Positions 1 through 10,940 of a DNA stretch of 64,000 nucleotides are shown one piece after another (position 1 is the first letter of the stretch; the number at the start of each line of letters is the position of its first letter). Origin of the DNA: Fistulifera solaris. Its lineage: Eukaryota > Bacillariophyta > Bacillariophyceae > Naviculales > Stauroneidaceae. The translations under genes were made by a program, and so were the position numbers. The stretch spans positions 124,001 to 188,000 of the forward strand of contig AP026130.1 in NCBI GenBank assembly GCA_030295235.1, written 5' to 3'. The notes beneath the pieces are model-generated. The model was not told where the DNA came from. It ran no database searches and saw only the letters and a list, made by a program, of their open reading frames with translations.

Positions 1-316
1 CTTGTGACTTCTTATCTTCGTTCATTTTGTAACTTCATTTTTTAGCTATTTATGCTTGTCTTGAATGCACAAGTGCGATGAATTGTCTTACTCTAGAAAT
101 GTTTCTTATACTCCGAGTAAATGCTACGCCGTTAATTCAGTATTTACATTTATGTACATGCTTTCTTACAATATACGTCTCCACTCTTAGCTAAATCGCC
201 CACCGGACAAGTCATTTCGTGTGTGCAACCTGCTTCATCAGTGTCTTACTCATGAGGCTCGATGAATAATAAGTGTTCATGCATTGTCTCCGGGAACCAA
301 AACGACTGAGATACGA
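1..316. other. gene-free left edge
   Basis: AT-rich flank downstream of the first cyclophilin-like gene. I see no convincing coding region, repeat or RNA gene here; it probably holds the 3' UTR of that gene, which is on the minus strand. Confidence 0.5.
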
Positions 317-1427
317 TTAAGCACGTGTCTTGAACCGTTTCTTTGGGTCAACACCGGAGTTGTCAAGGATTGTAGCCGATTGGATGCCCACACGTTGCGT
401 GAACCAAACCCCGTTGCGGGTGGGAAAAGACTCGAGACGATGAATGGTATCGAAACCCTGAACCACGGTTCCGAAACATGGATCTCCTTCGTGGGCGAAC
501 GTATTATCGGCTGTATTGAGAAAAAAGTTGGGACTCCCGTCGGCCGTGAAACCCATCGTGTACTTTTGATGCGGGAATTGCGGATGGTATTCTTTGAAGG
601 CGAGCTGATCGAGACCCAAGTCGGCAAACGATTGCGCTTTCACTTTGGCGGAACTGCCATCGTAGGGTAGCGGAGACGCTTTGATGACATTCAAGGCACT
701 CATAATAAACGAACAACCATCAATCAGCTGGTTGGATACCATATCCAGGAACGCTTCGACTGCATGGGGCATGAGTTCACTCGGAGCGAGTTCCATTACG
801 AACTGGTGGGTCCTTTTTGCCATCGGCAAACACCAGTTCGAATTCCACACGATGAACTCCGGTTCCGTACTTTTGGTAAATGCCGGCGAGACTCGCCGCT
901 TGTATTTTCTTCCGCAGTCCGTCGGCTTGCTTTTCAAACTGATCGACGCGGTCTTGCGCTCTCATCATCTGATGCATGGCACGAATGTTCGAGACCTTCA
1001 TGATTTCGTTGCTCGGTGCCGTTTCGGACATCATGTTGATCGCATGGATTTGCCGCTTCAAGCGATTGAGCTCACTTTCCACACTGACCGACTTTTCGTA
1101 GAGCAGTTTCCGGGTGTGTTCCATGGCCAACACTTGTTCGCGGGTGTTTCCTACTACTTGTCGGGAAATATAACCGAAGGCGCATCCTAGGATCAGGCAT
1201 GTCGCAAAGACCCATGAGACTCGCGGACCGGTTTTACGCCGGTAAGGATTCTTGTAGTTTTCGGATGGAGATATTATTGGGACGAAAGGGAGGACTGTTT
1301 CGGCGCTGGGGGATTGTGGATTTGCCATGAAACGAATTTGAGCTGGACTGATGATTCGCTGTGATGCTTCCTCGCAGTCGTGGAAATGCGAATGCAACTC
1401 GAAGGAATCGCTGTCATCGTCGCTCAT
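317..1427 (-). CDS. membrane-anchored cyclophilin-like protein, copy A (frame break)
   Basis: About 370 residues with a type II membrane layout. An acidic N-terminus is followed by one membrane segment at about residues 70-88, a long heptad-rich stretch (about 95-190), and a C-terminal domain resembling a degenerate cyclophilin. The part 'GFTADGSPNFFLN', then 'HEGDPCFGTVVQGFD', matches the cyclophilin GSQFFI...FGKVIEG core. The usual catalytic Arg/Phe block (FHR..P.FMIQGGD) is not seen, so isomerase activity is doubtful. Copy B next door is a clear paralogue. The reading frame breaks near 795-815, at neighbouring A5 and C3 runs; restoring two C bases gives exactly the paralogue's length between the DG and FV residues. 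Probably a Golgi or ER membrane protein; the function is unknown. Confidence 0.75.
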
Positions 1428-1815
1428 TATTGTGAATGTTTCTTCAAGAACTGATGTGCATTAGGCAATTGATGCACATTTCGATAATAAATCGTTTGTG
1501 AATGAAGTATAGTTGCAGCAAAGCTATTCTCATTTTGCTTCTTTTGTTGGTTGCGTGTGTTGCGTGAGATGTGATGCGCGCGTTTTCGTCGTTGCGTTTT
1601 TGGTCTTGGTCATAATGACTGTATTATGAGCTTCAGTGTAGCATGAATGACCCTTTACCGTGTACGGAAGCTGACAAAACTATAACGCCATCATCACGAC
1701 TTGCAATACCTCTCTTTAATTTAGTTTATAACATTTCCTAACTAAAGATTGTTATTTGAATTCTAAGATACAGACTATGTACAAAAACATGCGCGCAACA
1801 CCATAAACTGGGCGC
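1428..1815. other. spacer between the cyclophilin-like paralogues
   Basis: About 390 bp separating two genes on the same strand. It should hold the 5' region of copy A and the 3' UTR of copy B. I see no further gene. Confidence 0.5.
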
Positions 1816-2953
1816 TTAAGCTCGACGACTCTTTTGTCGAAGCTTGGCCGGTTCATCGTTCATGCGGTTCGCTTCTATGATTCGGGCGGACTTGATGCCC
1901 ACACGCTGTGTGAACCAAATTCCATTGCGTGTTGGAGTCAATTCTAGACGTTTTACGGCATCAAAGCCCTGTATGACTTTGGCAAAACACGGGTCTCCTT
2001 CATGCGAATGAGTATTGTCGTCGACGTTGATGAAAAAACTGGGGCTTCCGTCGGCGGTAAAGCCCATAGTGTACTTTTCGTGAGGAAAGCTTTCGCTGTA
2101 TTCCTTGAATGCCAGTTTGTCGAGACCAAAATCGGCAAAGGACTGGGCCTTGTCTTTCGCCGAACTGCCGTCGTACGGTAAGGGAGCGGCTTTGATGAGA
2201 TTTAGCGCATTCATAATGAACGAACATCCGTCCACGAGTTGGTTGGATACCATGTCGAGGAAAGTTTCGACCGAATGAGGCATGAGCTCGCTGGGAGCCA
2301 GCTCAATCACAAATTTGGTCGGTCCGTCGAGACCGTCTTGAAACTCGAGTTCGAATTCAACATGGTGGATTCCGTCCCCATATTTTTTTGATATACCCTC
2401 TAAACTCAACGCCTGTACTCGTTCACGTAACAGCAGAGCTTGCTTGGAGGCTGTATCGACTCGTTTTTGGGCTTTATTCATCTGATGCATAGCGCGAATG
2501 TTGGAGACTTTCATTTCTTCCTTTTCCTGATTGTGATCCTGTGGGGGATGATTTGTGTGGATGGAGTTAATCTTTTTCTTAAGTTCCACGAGGTCATTGG
2601 CGACGCTGGTGACTTTTTTCTTTCAGTAATTGTCGGCTGGTCTCCATGGTGGAGACTTGGGCGGCCGTGCTTTGGATGGTTTGACGCGCCGCGTACCCAC
2701 ACAGGCAGGCAATCAACACGACACCGAGACATATCCACGACGCTCGTTTGGATTGCAGAGAAGCATAGGAAGTAGTATCGGCATGTAAGGAAAAGCTTTC
2801 AATGTCGTCATGATTGGATAAAGCTTGTTTGAACGTCAAAGGACTGTAACTTTGGGATCGTTTGTATAAAAAGCGAGTGTCGCTCTCTTGTTGTATATCG
2901 TTGCTTTGGCTTCGTACGAGTCGAGTCGGTCGGCTTTCCGATGAATTTAACAT
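1816..2953 (-). CDS. membrane-anchored cyclophilin-like protein, copy B (frame break)
   Basis: About 378 residues and a tandem paralogue of copy A. It has a Ser-rich N-terminus, one membrane segment at about residues 72-88, a heptad-rich stalk and a C-terminal cyclophilin-like domain with 'GFTADGSPSFFIN' and 'CFAKVIQGFDAVKRLE'. The stalk shares 'MKVSNIRAMHQM' with copy A. The frame changes near 2605 at an A6 run. Dropping one A gives a gap-free alignment with copy A (RQLLKEK-VTSV against RKLLYEK-SVSV) and a coding length divisible by three. The catalytic cyclophilin residues are again not evident. Identical order and orientation point to a local duplication. Confidence 0.75.
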
Positions 2954-3889
2954 CGTCTTTTAATTATTTCCTTGGAAATGCAGTCTTCATTCGTCGATTG
3001 CACAGCAATGGCAGCAGTCGAGTGAGTTGTTGCTTTATTCTTTGTGAATAAAGGAGAAAAGCGCCGAGCGCTTTCTCCTCCGACTTTCTATCAACGGCTT
3101 TCAACGGCGAAATACCGTATCGGCCAACCCAGTAAAAAGTACGGCATACAACATTTCACGACCACGAAATTTGTTTACTATAATAATTCCTGTTCTTGGG
3201 CCTATTTATCTTCTGGAAAAGGATTTCGCCTATAGAAGCTCAGAAGCATTTGAACTTTGAGGTGTTCGGACTTTTTACAAGAGCCATCTTCAGTACAAAG
3301 AGCTAAAGGCCCTTGTCTCACTGGGTCAAAGCTAAAGCTAAGGAGCTCACTTTTTACTTTTTCTCCGATGATTCACATTTCACATTACGCATTACATGCA
3401 CTGTTACGCGGGCCTATTCGAAATATCAATTACTGTAGTCTATCCAGCTGCATCTTAGCTGACGTAAAAACTCAAACCTTGCGTTGGTCGTCGACGCAAG
3501 CTAAGTCGATAATTACGTGCATCCATAGTTCAATAGCAACTGCAAATATCTAGCGTGACCCCACTGTTTTAGACCCCGTCCGGCGAAATTGGGGCCCTTT
3601 TGGGGGTTAAAATTGTTAGAAACTGTGATTGTGAAAGACAGTTTTGTCTCCTAGCGTATAAAACACAACAAAAATTAAACAACATTTTTCCTAATAAAGG
3701 CGAAATCAACCGAGATATGTCGGACGTCTCTAACGCCCGAAAATGGAGCAAAATACGACCATTACGAAATCACAACAAAATGTGAGTGATTATTGAACGC
3801 TGTGGAGAAAACGAAGCAGAAACACCTGTTTATTGATTTCATTTAGTACTGTAGGAGGAACAAAGAATGGTAATGAAGTCGACAATGCT
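2954..3889. other. gene-free stretch
   Basis: About 0.9 kb with only short, unsupported reading frames on both strands. A GC-rich patch near 3550-3610 (C4/G4/G5 runs) stands out from its AT-rich surroundings, but I cannot assign it to a repeat family. Confidence 0.5.
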
Positions 3890-4800
3890 TTGTTCAGAAT
3901 CATCTTTGCTGCGACTTTATATGCCCGTAATTATAATTATACTTGCAGTTGAATGACAATAGAAGGATGCGAGAGACGCAAAACGCAACCCTTTATTGTT
4001 CGGTTCATGACTCATGACTCCGGTACAATCCAGTCTTGGCTGGCGTAAACCAACACTCCGTTTTCATAGTGGAAATTCAAGGTGTCTATCCTCGGATTTT
4101 TAAACGTGAAAATAAAAGAAACGATCAACAAGTGGTTCAGAATCATCATTGCTGCGACTTTATATACCCGTTATTTTAATTTTATTCGCAGTTGAATGAC
4201 AATGGACGGATGCGAGAGACGCAAAACGCAACCCTTTGTTGTACGGTTCATGACTCATGACTCCTGTACAATCCAGTCTTGGCTGGCGTAAACCAACACT
4301 CCGTTTCATAGTGGAAATTCAAGGTGTCTATCCTCGGATTTTTAAACGTGAAAATAAAAGAAACGATCAACCAGTGGTTCAGAATCATCATTGCTGCGAC
4401 TTTATATACCCGTTATTTTAATTTTATTCGCAGTTGAATGACAATGGACGGATGCGAGAGACGCAAAACGCAACCCTTTGTTGTTCGGTTCATGACTCAT
4501 GACTACTGTACAATCCAGTCTTGGCTGGCGTAAACCAACACTCCGTTTCATAGTGGAAATTCAAGGTGTCTATCCTCGGATTTTTAAACGTGAAAATAAA
4601 AGAAACGATCAACCAGTGGTTCAGAATCATCATTGCTGCGACTTTATATACCCGTTATTTTAATTTTATTCGCAGTTGAATGACAATGGACGGATGCGAG
4701 AGACGCAAAACGCAACCCTTTGTTGTTCGGTTCACGACTCATGACTACTGTACAATCAAGTCTTGACCGGTGTAAGCTAACACCCCGCGTCATATTGAAA
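3890..4800. repeat. 242-243 bp tandem repeat, about 3.7 copies
   Basis: Successive units begin at about 3896, 4139, 4381 and 4623 (the 'agaatcat' start of each), giving periods of 243, 242 and 242 bp. Each unit runs from 'agaatcatcattgctgcgac' through 'gttcatgactcatgact' to 'aaaagaaacgatcaa'. The two middle units are nearly identical. The first differs at scattered bases, and the last decays after about 4760. There is no conserved reading frame across the copies. Each unit carries TGACTCATGACT, a bZIP-like half-site pair. It lies downstream of the NEMF homologue. Confidence 0.93.
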
Positions 4801-4914
4801 TTTATAGATTAACGAAAAAAAATGGCTAGAATGTACCATGACCTCATTTTTTTTAAGAAATGGAAGCTGTCCTGCGTTACCTCTACCGCAATCGCAAACA
4901 TTTGAAAGCAGAAG

Positions 4915-7900
4915 CTACTGCTTGTTCTTCGATTTCTTGCGTGCCGACTTATTCTGCTTCGCCAGCTTGCTCGCGCCGGCTGTTGATATTTTTACATCGG
5001 CACAAATTGTTTGAACCATATCGTTGTCGGGAATCTTCTTGATGTACTCTTTGAATCGATCGTGGCTAGCTATTCCTTTGTTTTGATCATCCCGCAAGAA
5101 TATTTCCTGGCATTGTTTGCTAGCCTTTCCTCGTTTCATGGCACCAGGTGTCAACTTGATCCGATAGGTATATTGCGAAAGCGTCTGATACGGTGCCAGC
5201 ACAGGAACCGCATAGAGAATCATGTCCTCGGGATGTGGCTTTCCAGTCAATTTTCCTAGTTCTTGCAAATCGTCCAAAGCCATGTCCTCCTGATCAAGAT
5301 CTACAACGCCTTCCTCGGCCAGTGTCTGCTTCCATTCTTTCACAGCAGCAACCTTCTCCTCTTTTGTTTTGCGTTTCGCCGCGGTTGCGTCATTTTCGTC
5401 ATCCATCTTTATATTTTCGTGGCCAAACTTCTTTATAGTACGAATAATTCCACCTAAGCTGGCCGAGAAGTGGTCAACACGGCTTGTCCGCTTCAGATTC
5501 AGTAATCGACGCGCCGCCATGGTTTGTGCTTCGATAGTGAGCGAATGTAGCTGCTCGAGCGTATCTCCGTCAAATTTATCCCAACGAACAACCTTATCCT
5601 CGTCTTCTCCAACAGTCACACATTCTGCCAGTAAATCACGAACGTTATCCTCCAGCTTGAGGGCGATTTCTTGAGGATCTTTGACAAGAAGTGCAACGGT
5701 TTCTGCAGCGACCAGTTGTTCAGTTTCATTCTTTGAACTAACTTTTTTCTTGGATTGGTTCTTCTTATTCTTTTTACCTTGCAGCGCAACCATTGCCAAT
5801 TCACGGTCTTCGTCATCTTGATCGGCGTACTTGAGCATTTTCTTTTCGCCTTTCCTCTTTGTCCTCGTTTCGCAGTAAACTTGTCGTTTGGTATGTTCGT
5901 CTTTTCGCTCGCAGAATTCGATGTCGGTGCGCTGGGACGCTGCTCTTGCTTCTTTTGATTTAATACACGCTGCGCCTCTTCCAACGATGAATATTTTTTC
6001 AAAAGTTTCCGTTCCTTGACCGACAGTCCGCGCTTAGGTTGTGTTTTTCCGCCAGCACTCACATCATGATCCTGCCTGTCTTCATCATTGCCGTGGCTAT
6101 CGTTGCCGTCACTCTCGATGTTCTCTTCTTTTCATCGTTATCGACATTGCTCGACACGCTACTGTCCTCCGCGTTAGCTTCGTCGCCTTCTGCGGTTTCG
6201 CCTTGCTCCTCACCCAACCGTTCCAATTCAGTTTCATTAGTGCCGCTATCAATGATAAGGTTATCCATTGCCATCGTGACGGATCCATTATTTGGTTGGT
6301 CTTCCAACAACGCCAACGCGAAGTGATCTTTTCGCTCGTTAGCGTGCCTTGCCAAGGTGTCTGGATCGTCATCTCCCAACCGAAATAAAATTCCCAATCC
6401 CAATTCCAGCGACGCTGGCTTCAAGTAGTTTTTCTTTCCGCGAATCATGAAAGAACCCGTCGTCAAGTATTCTCCCGATGGTGCTGTTTTGGAAACTTGG
6501 TGCGAGTACACCCACCAAGCCGAGGTAATCATTTTCTTTTTCCACGCAACGGATTGGCAGACTGTCCAATGACCAGCTTCGGACAAAGCCTGCGGACTAA
6601 TACCATTCGTTGCAGTGGTGGCTGCGGCTGGCAAAGATGCAGCTTTACCACGCACAATGCAGGAAGCTGCTCCGGCCACGTCGGCATGCAAGTATAAATC
6701 TTGCTTTCGGAGATAGCGCTTGACCAGCAATTCGTTCTGCTGTGCGTCCTTACCGCCCAAAACCAGGTAATTATCGGATGTAATGAACCATAGAAACTTC
6801 TCATACCAAGCTTTCTTGTGCTGTTGTTTAGTCAGAGCGCGGACGGTTTGGTACTGTTGCTGTTGAAACTGCTGTTGTGCTTGCTGCTGCGCTGCCTGTA
6901 AAGCCTGCTCTGTCTTTTCGAGAGTCTTGGCAGCTTTCTCCTTGGCAGCGCGGTATTGTGCAAACATGCGATTTGCGTTACTGTGCGCCGTTTCGGACAA
7001 CTCCAAAGTCACCTTGATAGTTTCATCGTCGTCTTCCAGAGTGTCCGACGGCAATTTCAGTACCATGGTGTTGTCGTTCAAATGCAAGTGATGAATCAAT
7101 AGTGCAACAAGATTCTGATTTTCCTGTTCAACGCGAACAATTTCGTTCAGCTGATCCCAATCCATACCACTGTTCAAGGCAGAATTGACCACCTGTAATG
7201 CTTGTTCCACCATGACTGCGTGTTGCTGCACCGCGCGAGCCTGTTTTTGCCATTGTTCGGCTGCCACTTGCAGCGACTGAACACGATCCGTTTGATCTTG
7301 TTCGAGTTTCTGCAGCTTGTTCTGCATCGCTAATCGAGCTGACTTTAATTTGGCTTGATGCTTTTGTTGCCAGAGTTGTCCAAAGAATAAGTCGACCGCT
7401 TCCGAGAACGAAGCGCACTCCTGCACCAATTTCTGTGATTGTTCTTGATGCTGTCGAAACAAGTACGGCTGAAACTCTAAATAGATTTTCGCTGGTTCGC
7501 TGCGATTGTCCTTGTCGTCATTATTGGAAGTCTCAGTCTGGTGACTACCGCCCTCGTCGTCGTCCAGGCGGTACAGGAGATATCCTGCTTGTGGTGATGT
7601 TTGTTGCAGTGATTCCATAATTCTTGTTCCCTCTTTTCCAGTGTCTCAATCAAATGGAAACATTCAATTTTCTCTAAAGGTAACATGTGCTGCGGCGACA
7701 CGCCTGCCTGCAACAGGCAATGCTCGATCAAAGCCGGCCCGTAATGAGAATAGCCCGAGGAATGTTGCAGCAGCAGCCACTTCCAATTCTTTTGTTTTTG
7801 CTTTTTGTTCTTTTTCTTATTACTTTGATCCGTCGGTACTGCATCTTTTAATTGCTCCTGCATCCACGCATCAATTCGATCCCATTCGTTCGATGACAAG

Positions 7901-8520
7901 ACGCCTTCTTTCTTGGAAGTAGCAGAAGTTGCAGTTGTGCTGGCTGTCGACGTTGTCGTCGTTGCCAGCGTCACCGGGTACACGTGCCCTACCTGCACTT
8001 GCACCGTGGTAGTTGTGATAGATGGCTGTTCTGCTATAGGTGACGACGTGTCACTGCTCAGTAAATAGGTATGACTTCGCAATAGCGCCAAAATTTCCCA
8101 ATTGTTCTTAGCATCACAAAGTATGAGATTGCCCTGCGCATAGAGCTCCAAAATGAGTCCATACTTTCCCTTCTCGGGTGCCGCAAAGGTCATACAAATG
8201 ACGCGTTCGTTCGAGGCACCCAACTGCATAAGTTGTTCGAGTCGCAATCCTCGCACGTGTTTGCGCAATTTCGCACAAAACGGACTCGGTGCGGTCGTAT
8301 TCGTATTCCGTCCCGTCGACGATACATGCACACGAATGCCGCTTTCGAGCACTAGCAACTCATTCGCTTTGTGTTGTTCGAATTTGATCCAGTACAAACT
8401 ACCATTCGTGTCATCGTTGTAAACATTCACGACGCGTTGACCGACGAGGGATTGCAATTCGGCTACCATGGCGGTCACATCCAAGCCATCAAAGCGGACT
8501 TTGGTAGCGTTAGTTGTCAT
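4915..8520 (-). CDS. NEMF/Tae2 (Rqc2) ribosome quality-control protein
   Basis: About 1200 residues, slightly longer than human NEMF. In the family this protein binds stalled 60S subunits, recruits the Listerin ligase and adds C-terminal tails to stuck nascent chains. The N-terminal NFACT-N domain begins 'MTTNATKVRFDGLDV' and contains 'GIRVHVSSTGRN' and 'CAKLRKHVRGLRLEQ'. A coiled-coil middle (about residues 330-500) is followed by the NFACT-R core with 'WFITSDNYLVLGGKDAQQNE' and 'YLHADVAGAASCIVRG'. The C-terminus holds 'KYADQDDEDRELAM' and the NFACT-C block 'VPVLAPYQTLSQYTYRIKLT'. The frame shifts three times, near 7605 (GG), 6100 (A4) and 5845 (A4). One added base at each restores a 3609-nt frame. 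Confidence 0.93.
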
Positions 8521-9756
8521 TGTTGTTGATTGTTTTCTATGTCAAGGGAAAAATGTAAAAGAGATGAGTGTTGTTATTTATACAATGTGACAACAAGAAA
8601 GAATACAATGAAATGGCTTGCATCGCAATGCGCACGGTTGATGGAAAATGGTGCTCGGAATGAGTCAGTCAGGGTTCGGGTTTAGTAAAGAACACTATGA
8701 GCCCACAGTTCGATACGTTACTCAGAGTATAACCCGGTACGACTAGGTTGAGTCAATAGTCCGGACCTTCGTGGATCGAAACTTTGTAGACCTCTAGAGA
8801 GACTCTAGACCTAGATGATGCTAGATTTGAATTTGACAAAGAATTATAACTGCGGTCTTACTAAGCTCGTTACTCGTAACGAAAAATCGAGAATCTCCAA
8901 CCAATCAACAATCAACAATGGCATCTAGTCCACCGTACACGTTCGAAGCTACTCAACACTCAACTCTCCTAATCCCTTAAAAACGCATAAAACATTAACG
9001 AATAAAGAGTAACGACGGATGGCAATTGGAAAGGCAAAGGAAGCGGGAATTAGGAAGTATGTCGTTGGGTGTTGTTCCTTGCGACTGCGCATGTACAATG
9101 TAGACAGCGTTGTGATGATTGTGAGTACCCTGTACGGAGTACACCGTAAAAGATACACTCTTTGTTGAGGGGTCGTTCCAAATTCCAATTTTCGTCGCCG
9201 AGCCAATTCGCAAATCCCGCGTTTCTGAGAGATCTGAGATGTCTATTTTTCGGGGAAAAACACTATGGCAACGCATGAGCATAGAATTCCTTAAGGAAAA
9301 TAAACAGTAGATTTAACTTCATTGGATATTAGCCCGGAATCGGTCATCGTTGTTGTCTATTATATCATTGCTTGTTGCCTTTAGTCTTTAGTCCAATGTC
9401 TGCAGTAATATCTATTCTCTAAGTCTCTACTGGTAACTGGTAACTGCTAACTGCTAACCCGTGCCCAAATACAAGTCTGTATTATCACAAGTCACAAGTC
9501 TACCTCTATACTTGTCTCGAGTCTTCGAAGAAAAGTATCAGAAGAAGGATGCCCGTGTTCGGTGGCCTATGCTCTATCCTTTATTCATGTTCCAGATCCC
9601 TACTATTCGGCAGCCTTTATAGTCTTGACGGCTTTACCGTTTTTCATTGACCAAGCAGCATTAAGCATTACCCAGATCACGGATTGGCCGAATACTCGCC
9701 TCCATTTTTTGTTATTCTCCCACAAAACCTACAACGAGCAAACACAGCAGACCCGC
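8521..9756. other. 1.2-kb gene-free stretch
   Basis: Upstream of the NEMF homologue and of the secreted Cys-rich gene, which are divergent. It holds micro-duplications such as 'ggtaactggtaactgctaac' near 9430, 'cacaagtcacaagtct' near 9487, and one perfect TACGGAGTA 9-mer at 9133. Small frames on both strands have no recognisable similarity. Confidence 0.5.
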
Positions 9757-10293
9757 ATGATGAAATTTCTAGTTGTGCTTTCAACTCTTGCATTTGTCTC
9801 TGCACAACTGGATGTGGCCCCGCAAATGGTCGTCTATTTTGTCAACGAGAAAGCCCATCCTACCACTTGTCCCGAGAGCGACCTGCTCTACATTGATAGC
9901 CGAATGCTTGCGAACCTTGATGCGACTCTCCAAGCGAACAACTACGAGTCACCCAACTGGTCCGTCACCTCCACCACCACAGTTCGACACCTCGAAGCTG
10001 ACATTGCATCCGTCACCACCACTACAACTGCTAGGTTGTCGAACTGCGATTTCTGTCGACGCCACTACCCACGCAGTCTATGCAATGGCATGTTCCACTG
10101 CGGATTTCGTCGCCACCTTCGTCAGAATCGAGCTTCTGGTGAAGCTCGAGCGTTAGAGTCCAATGCTGATCTGGCATCGAGTGTAGTCACTGATTGTCAA
10201 GAGATCATCAAGGAAATTATGGGTGACAGAGTCCTCAGTCGCACTTGTCGAATCGCTCTTAAAGGGGCAACTTGTCATGTCGAGTTTGTCTAA
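9757..10293 (+). CDS. small secreted Cys-rich protein
   Basis: 178 residues starting 'MMKFLVVLSTLAFVSAQ', a clear signal peptide with predicted cleavage after VSA. I chose this start because the open frame continues upstream for 65 codons without any signal-like sequence. The mature part has a Thr-rich linker ('SVTTTTTARLS') and a Cys cluster 'CDFCRRHYPRSLCNG' followed by 'FHCGF', with more Cys near the C-terminus ('TCRIALKGATCHVEFV'). The pattern suggests a disulphide-bonded extracellular or cell-wall protein. I recognise no family; the function is unknown. Confidence 0.6.
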   Translation: MMKFLVVLSTLAFVSAQLDVAPQMVVYFVNEKAHPTTCPESDLLYIDSRMLANLDATLQANNYESPNWSVTSTTTVRHLEADIASVTTTTTARLSNCDFCRRHYPRSLCNGMFHCGFRRHLRQNRASGEARALESNADLASSVVTDCQEIIKEIMGDRVLSRTCRIALKGATCHVEFV

Positions 10294-10940
10294 CGTTGGC
10301 CGCCATTTCATGATTTGCACACTGGTCTGCGAAGTCTCACTTCGTGTATAATTTGCGCGAACTCATAAAGCAGCTTCATAAACCGTTTATTTACAACTTT
10401 TGTTGATTCACATGTTGTGCTCGGTTCGTTTTGTGTTCATCATTGTCTTTCTTCGACGAGAATGATAATACTCCGTAATTACTCCGTATCAGGTAGGCTG
10501 GTGCGTCGTCCGCGTATTGCCTTTACTGTTGACCAAAGTGTAGGTTCCTGTTTTTACCACGACTGCCTTTTCAGTCATGAACTAAACGAACTACGGAGTA
10601 CGGTACTGCTCTATTTCCTTGCCGCTGAACTCTGAAAGTGTTATGCAATACGATGCAATACGAAGCTTGGTAAAGTGTAAAGTCCAAATAATGACCTTTG
10701 CCCCACGCAAATAATGCTTGCGGACCTCTACGTGCCGGAATAGAGTACTATAGGACAAAAGTGTTGGTTTGACGTAGATAGAGGACCTCACCACAGTCGT
10801 GATTCCTGATTCACGTACGCGTAAAGATGCTTCATACACGCAAATAATGACAGAAGAAACAGCGCGCTGTTACTATTATACTGAATGATTGTATTTATTG
10901 CCATTGCAGTTACTTGATTGACTACAAGTCTTTTTTATAA
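10294..10940. other. gene-free stretch rich in TACGGAGTA motifs
   Basis: About 650 bp between two plus-strand genes. It contains three perfect TACGGAGTA/TACTCCGTA 9-mers at 10469, 10480 and 10592. No coding region is supported. Confidence 0.55.

Noticed and set aside
3044-3785. Several short plus- and minus-strand frames
   Set aside because: Under 100 codons, no family signal, no targeting sequence, in AT-rich spacer.
8949-9282. Two overlapping minus-strand frames of 85 and 95 codons
   Set aside because: No recognisable residues; composition like the spacer around them.
9562-9756. Upstream extension of the secreted Cys-rich gene
   Set aside because: The clear signal peptide starts at 9757; the extension would bury it.
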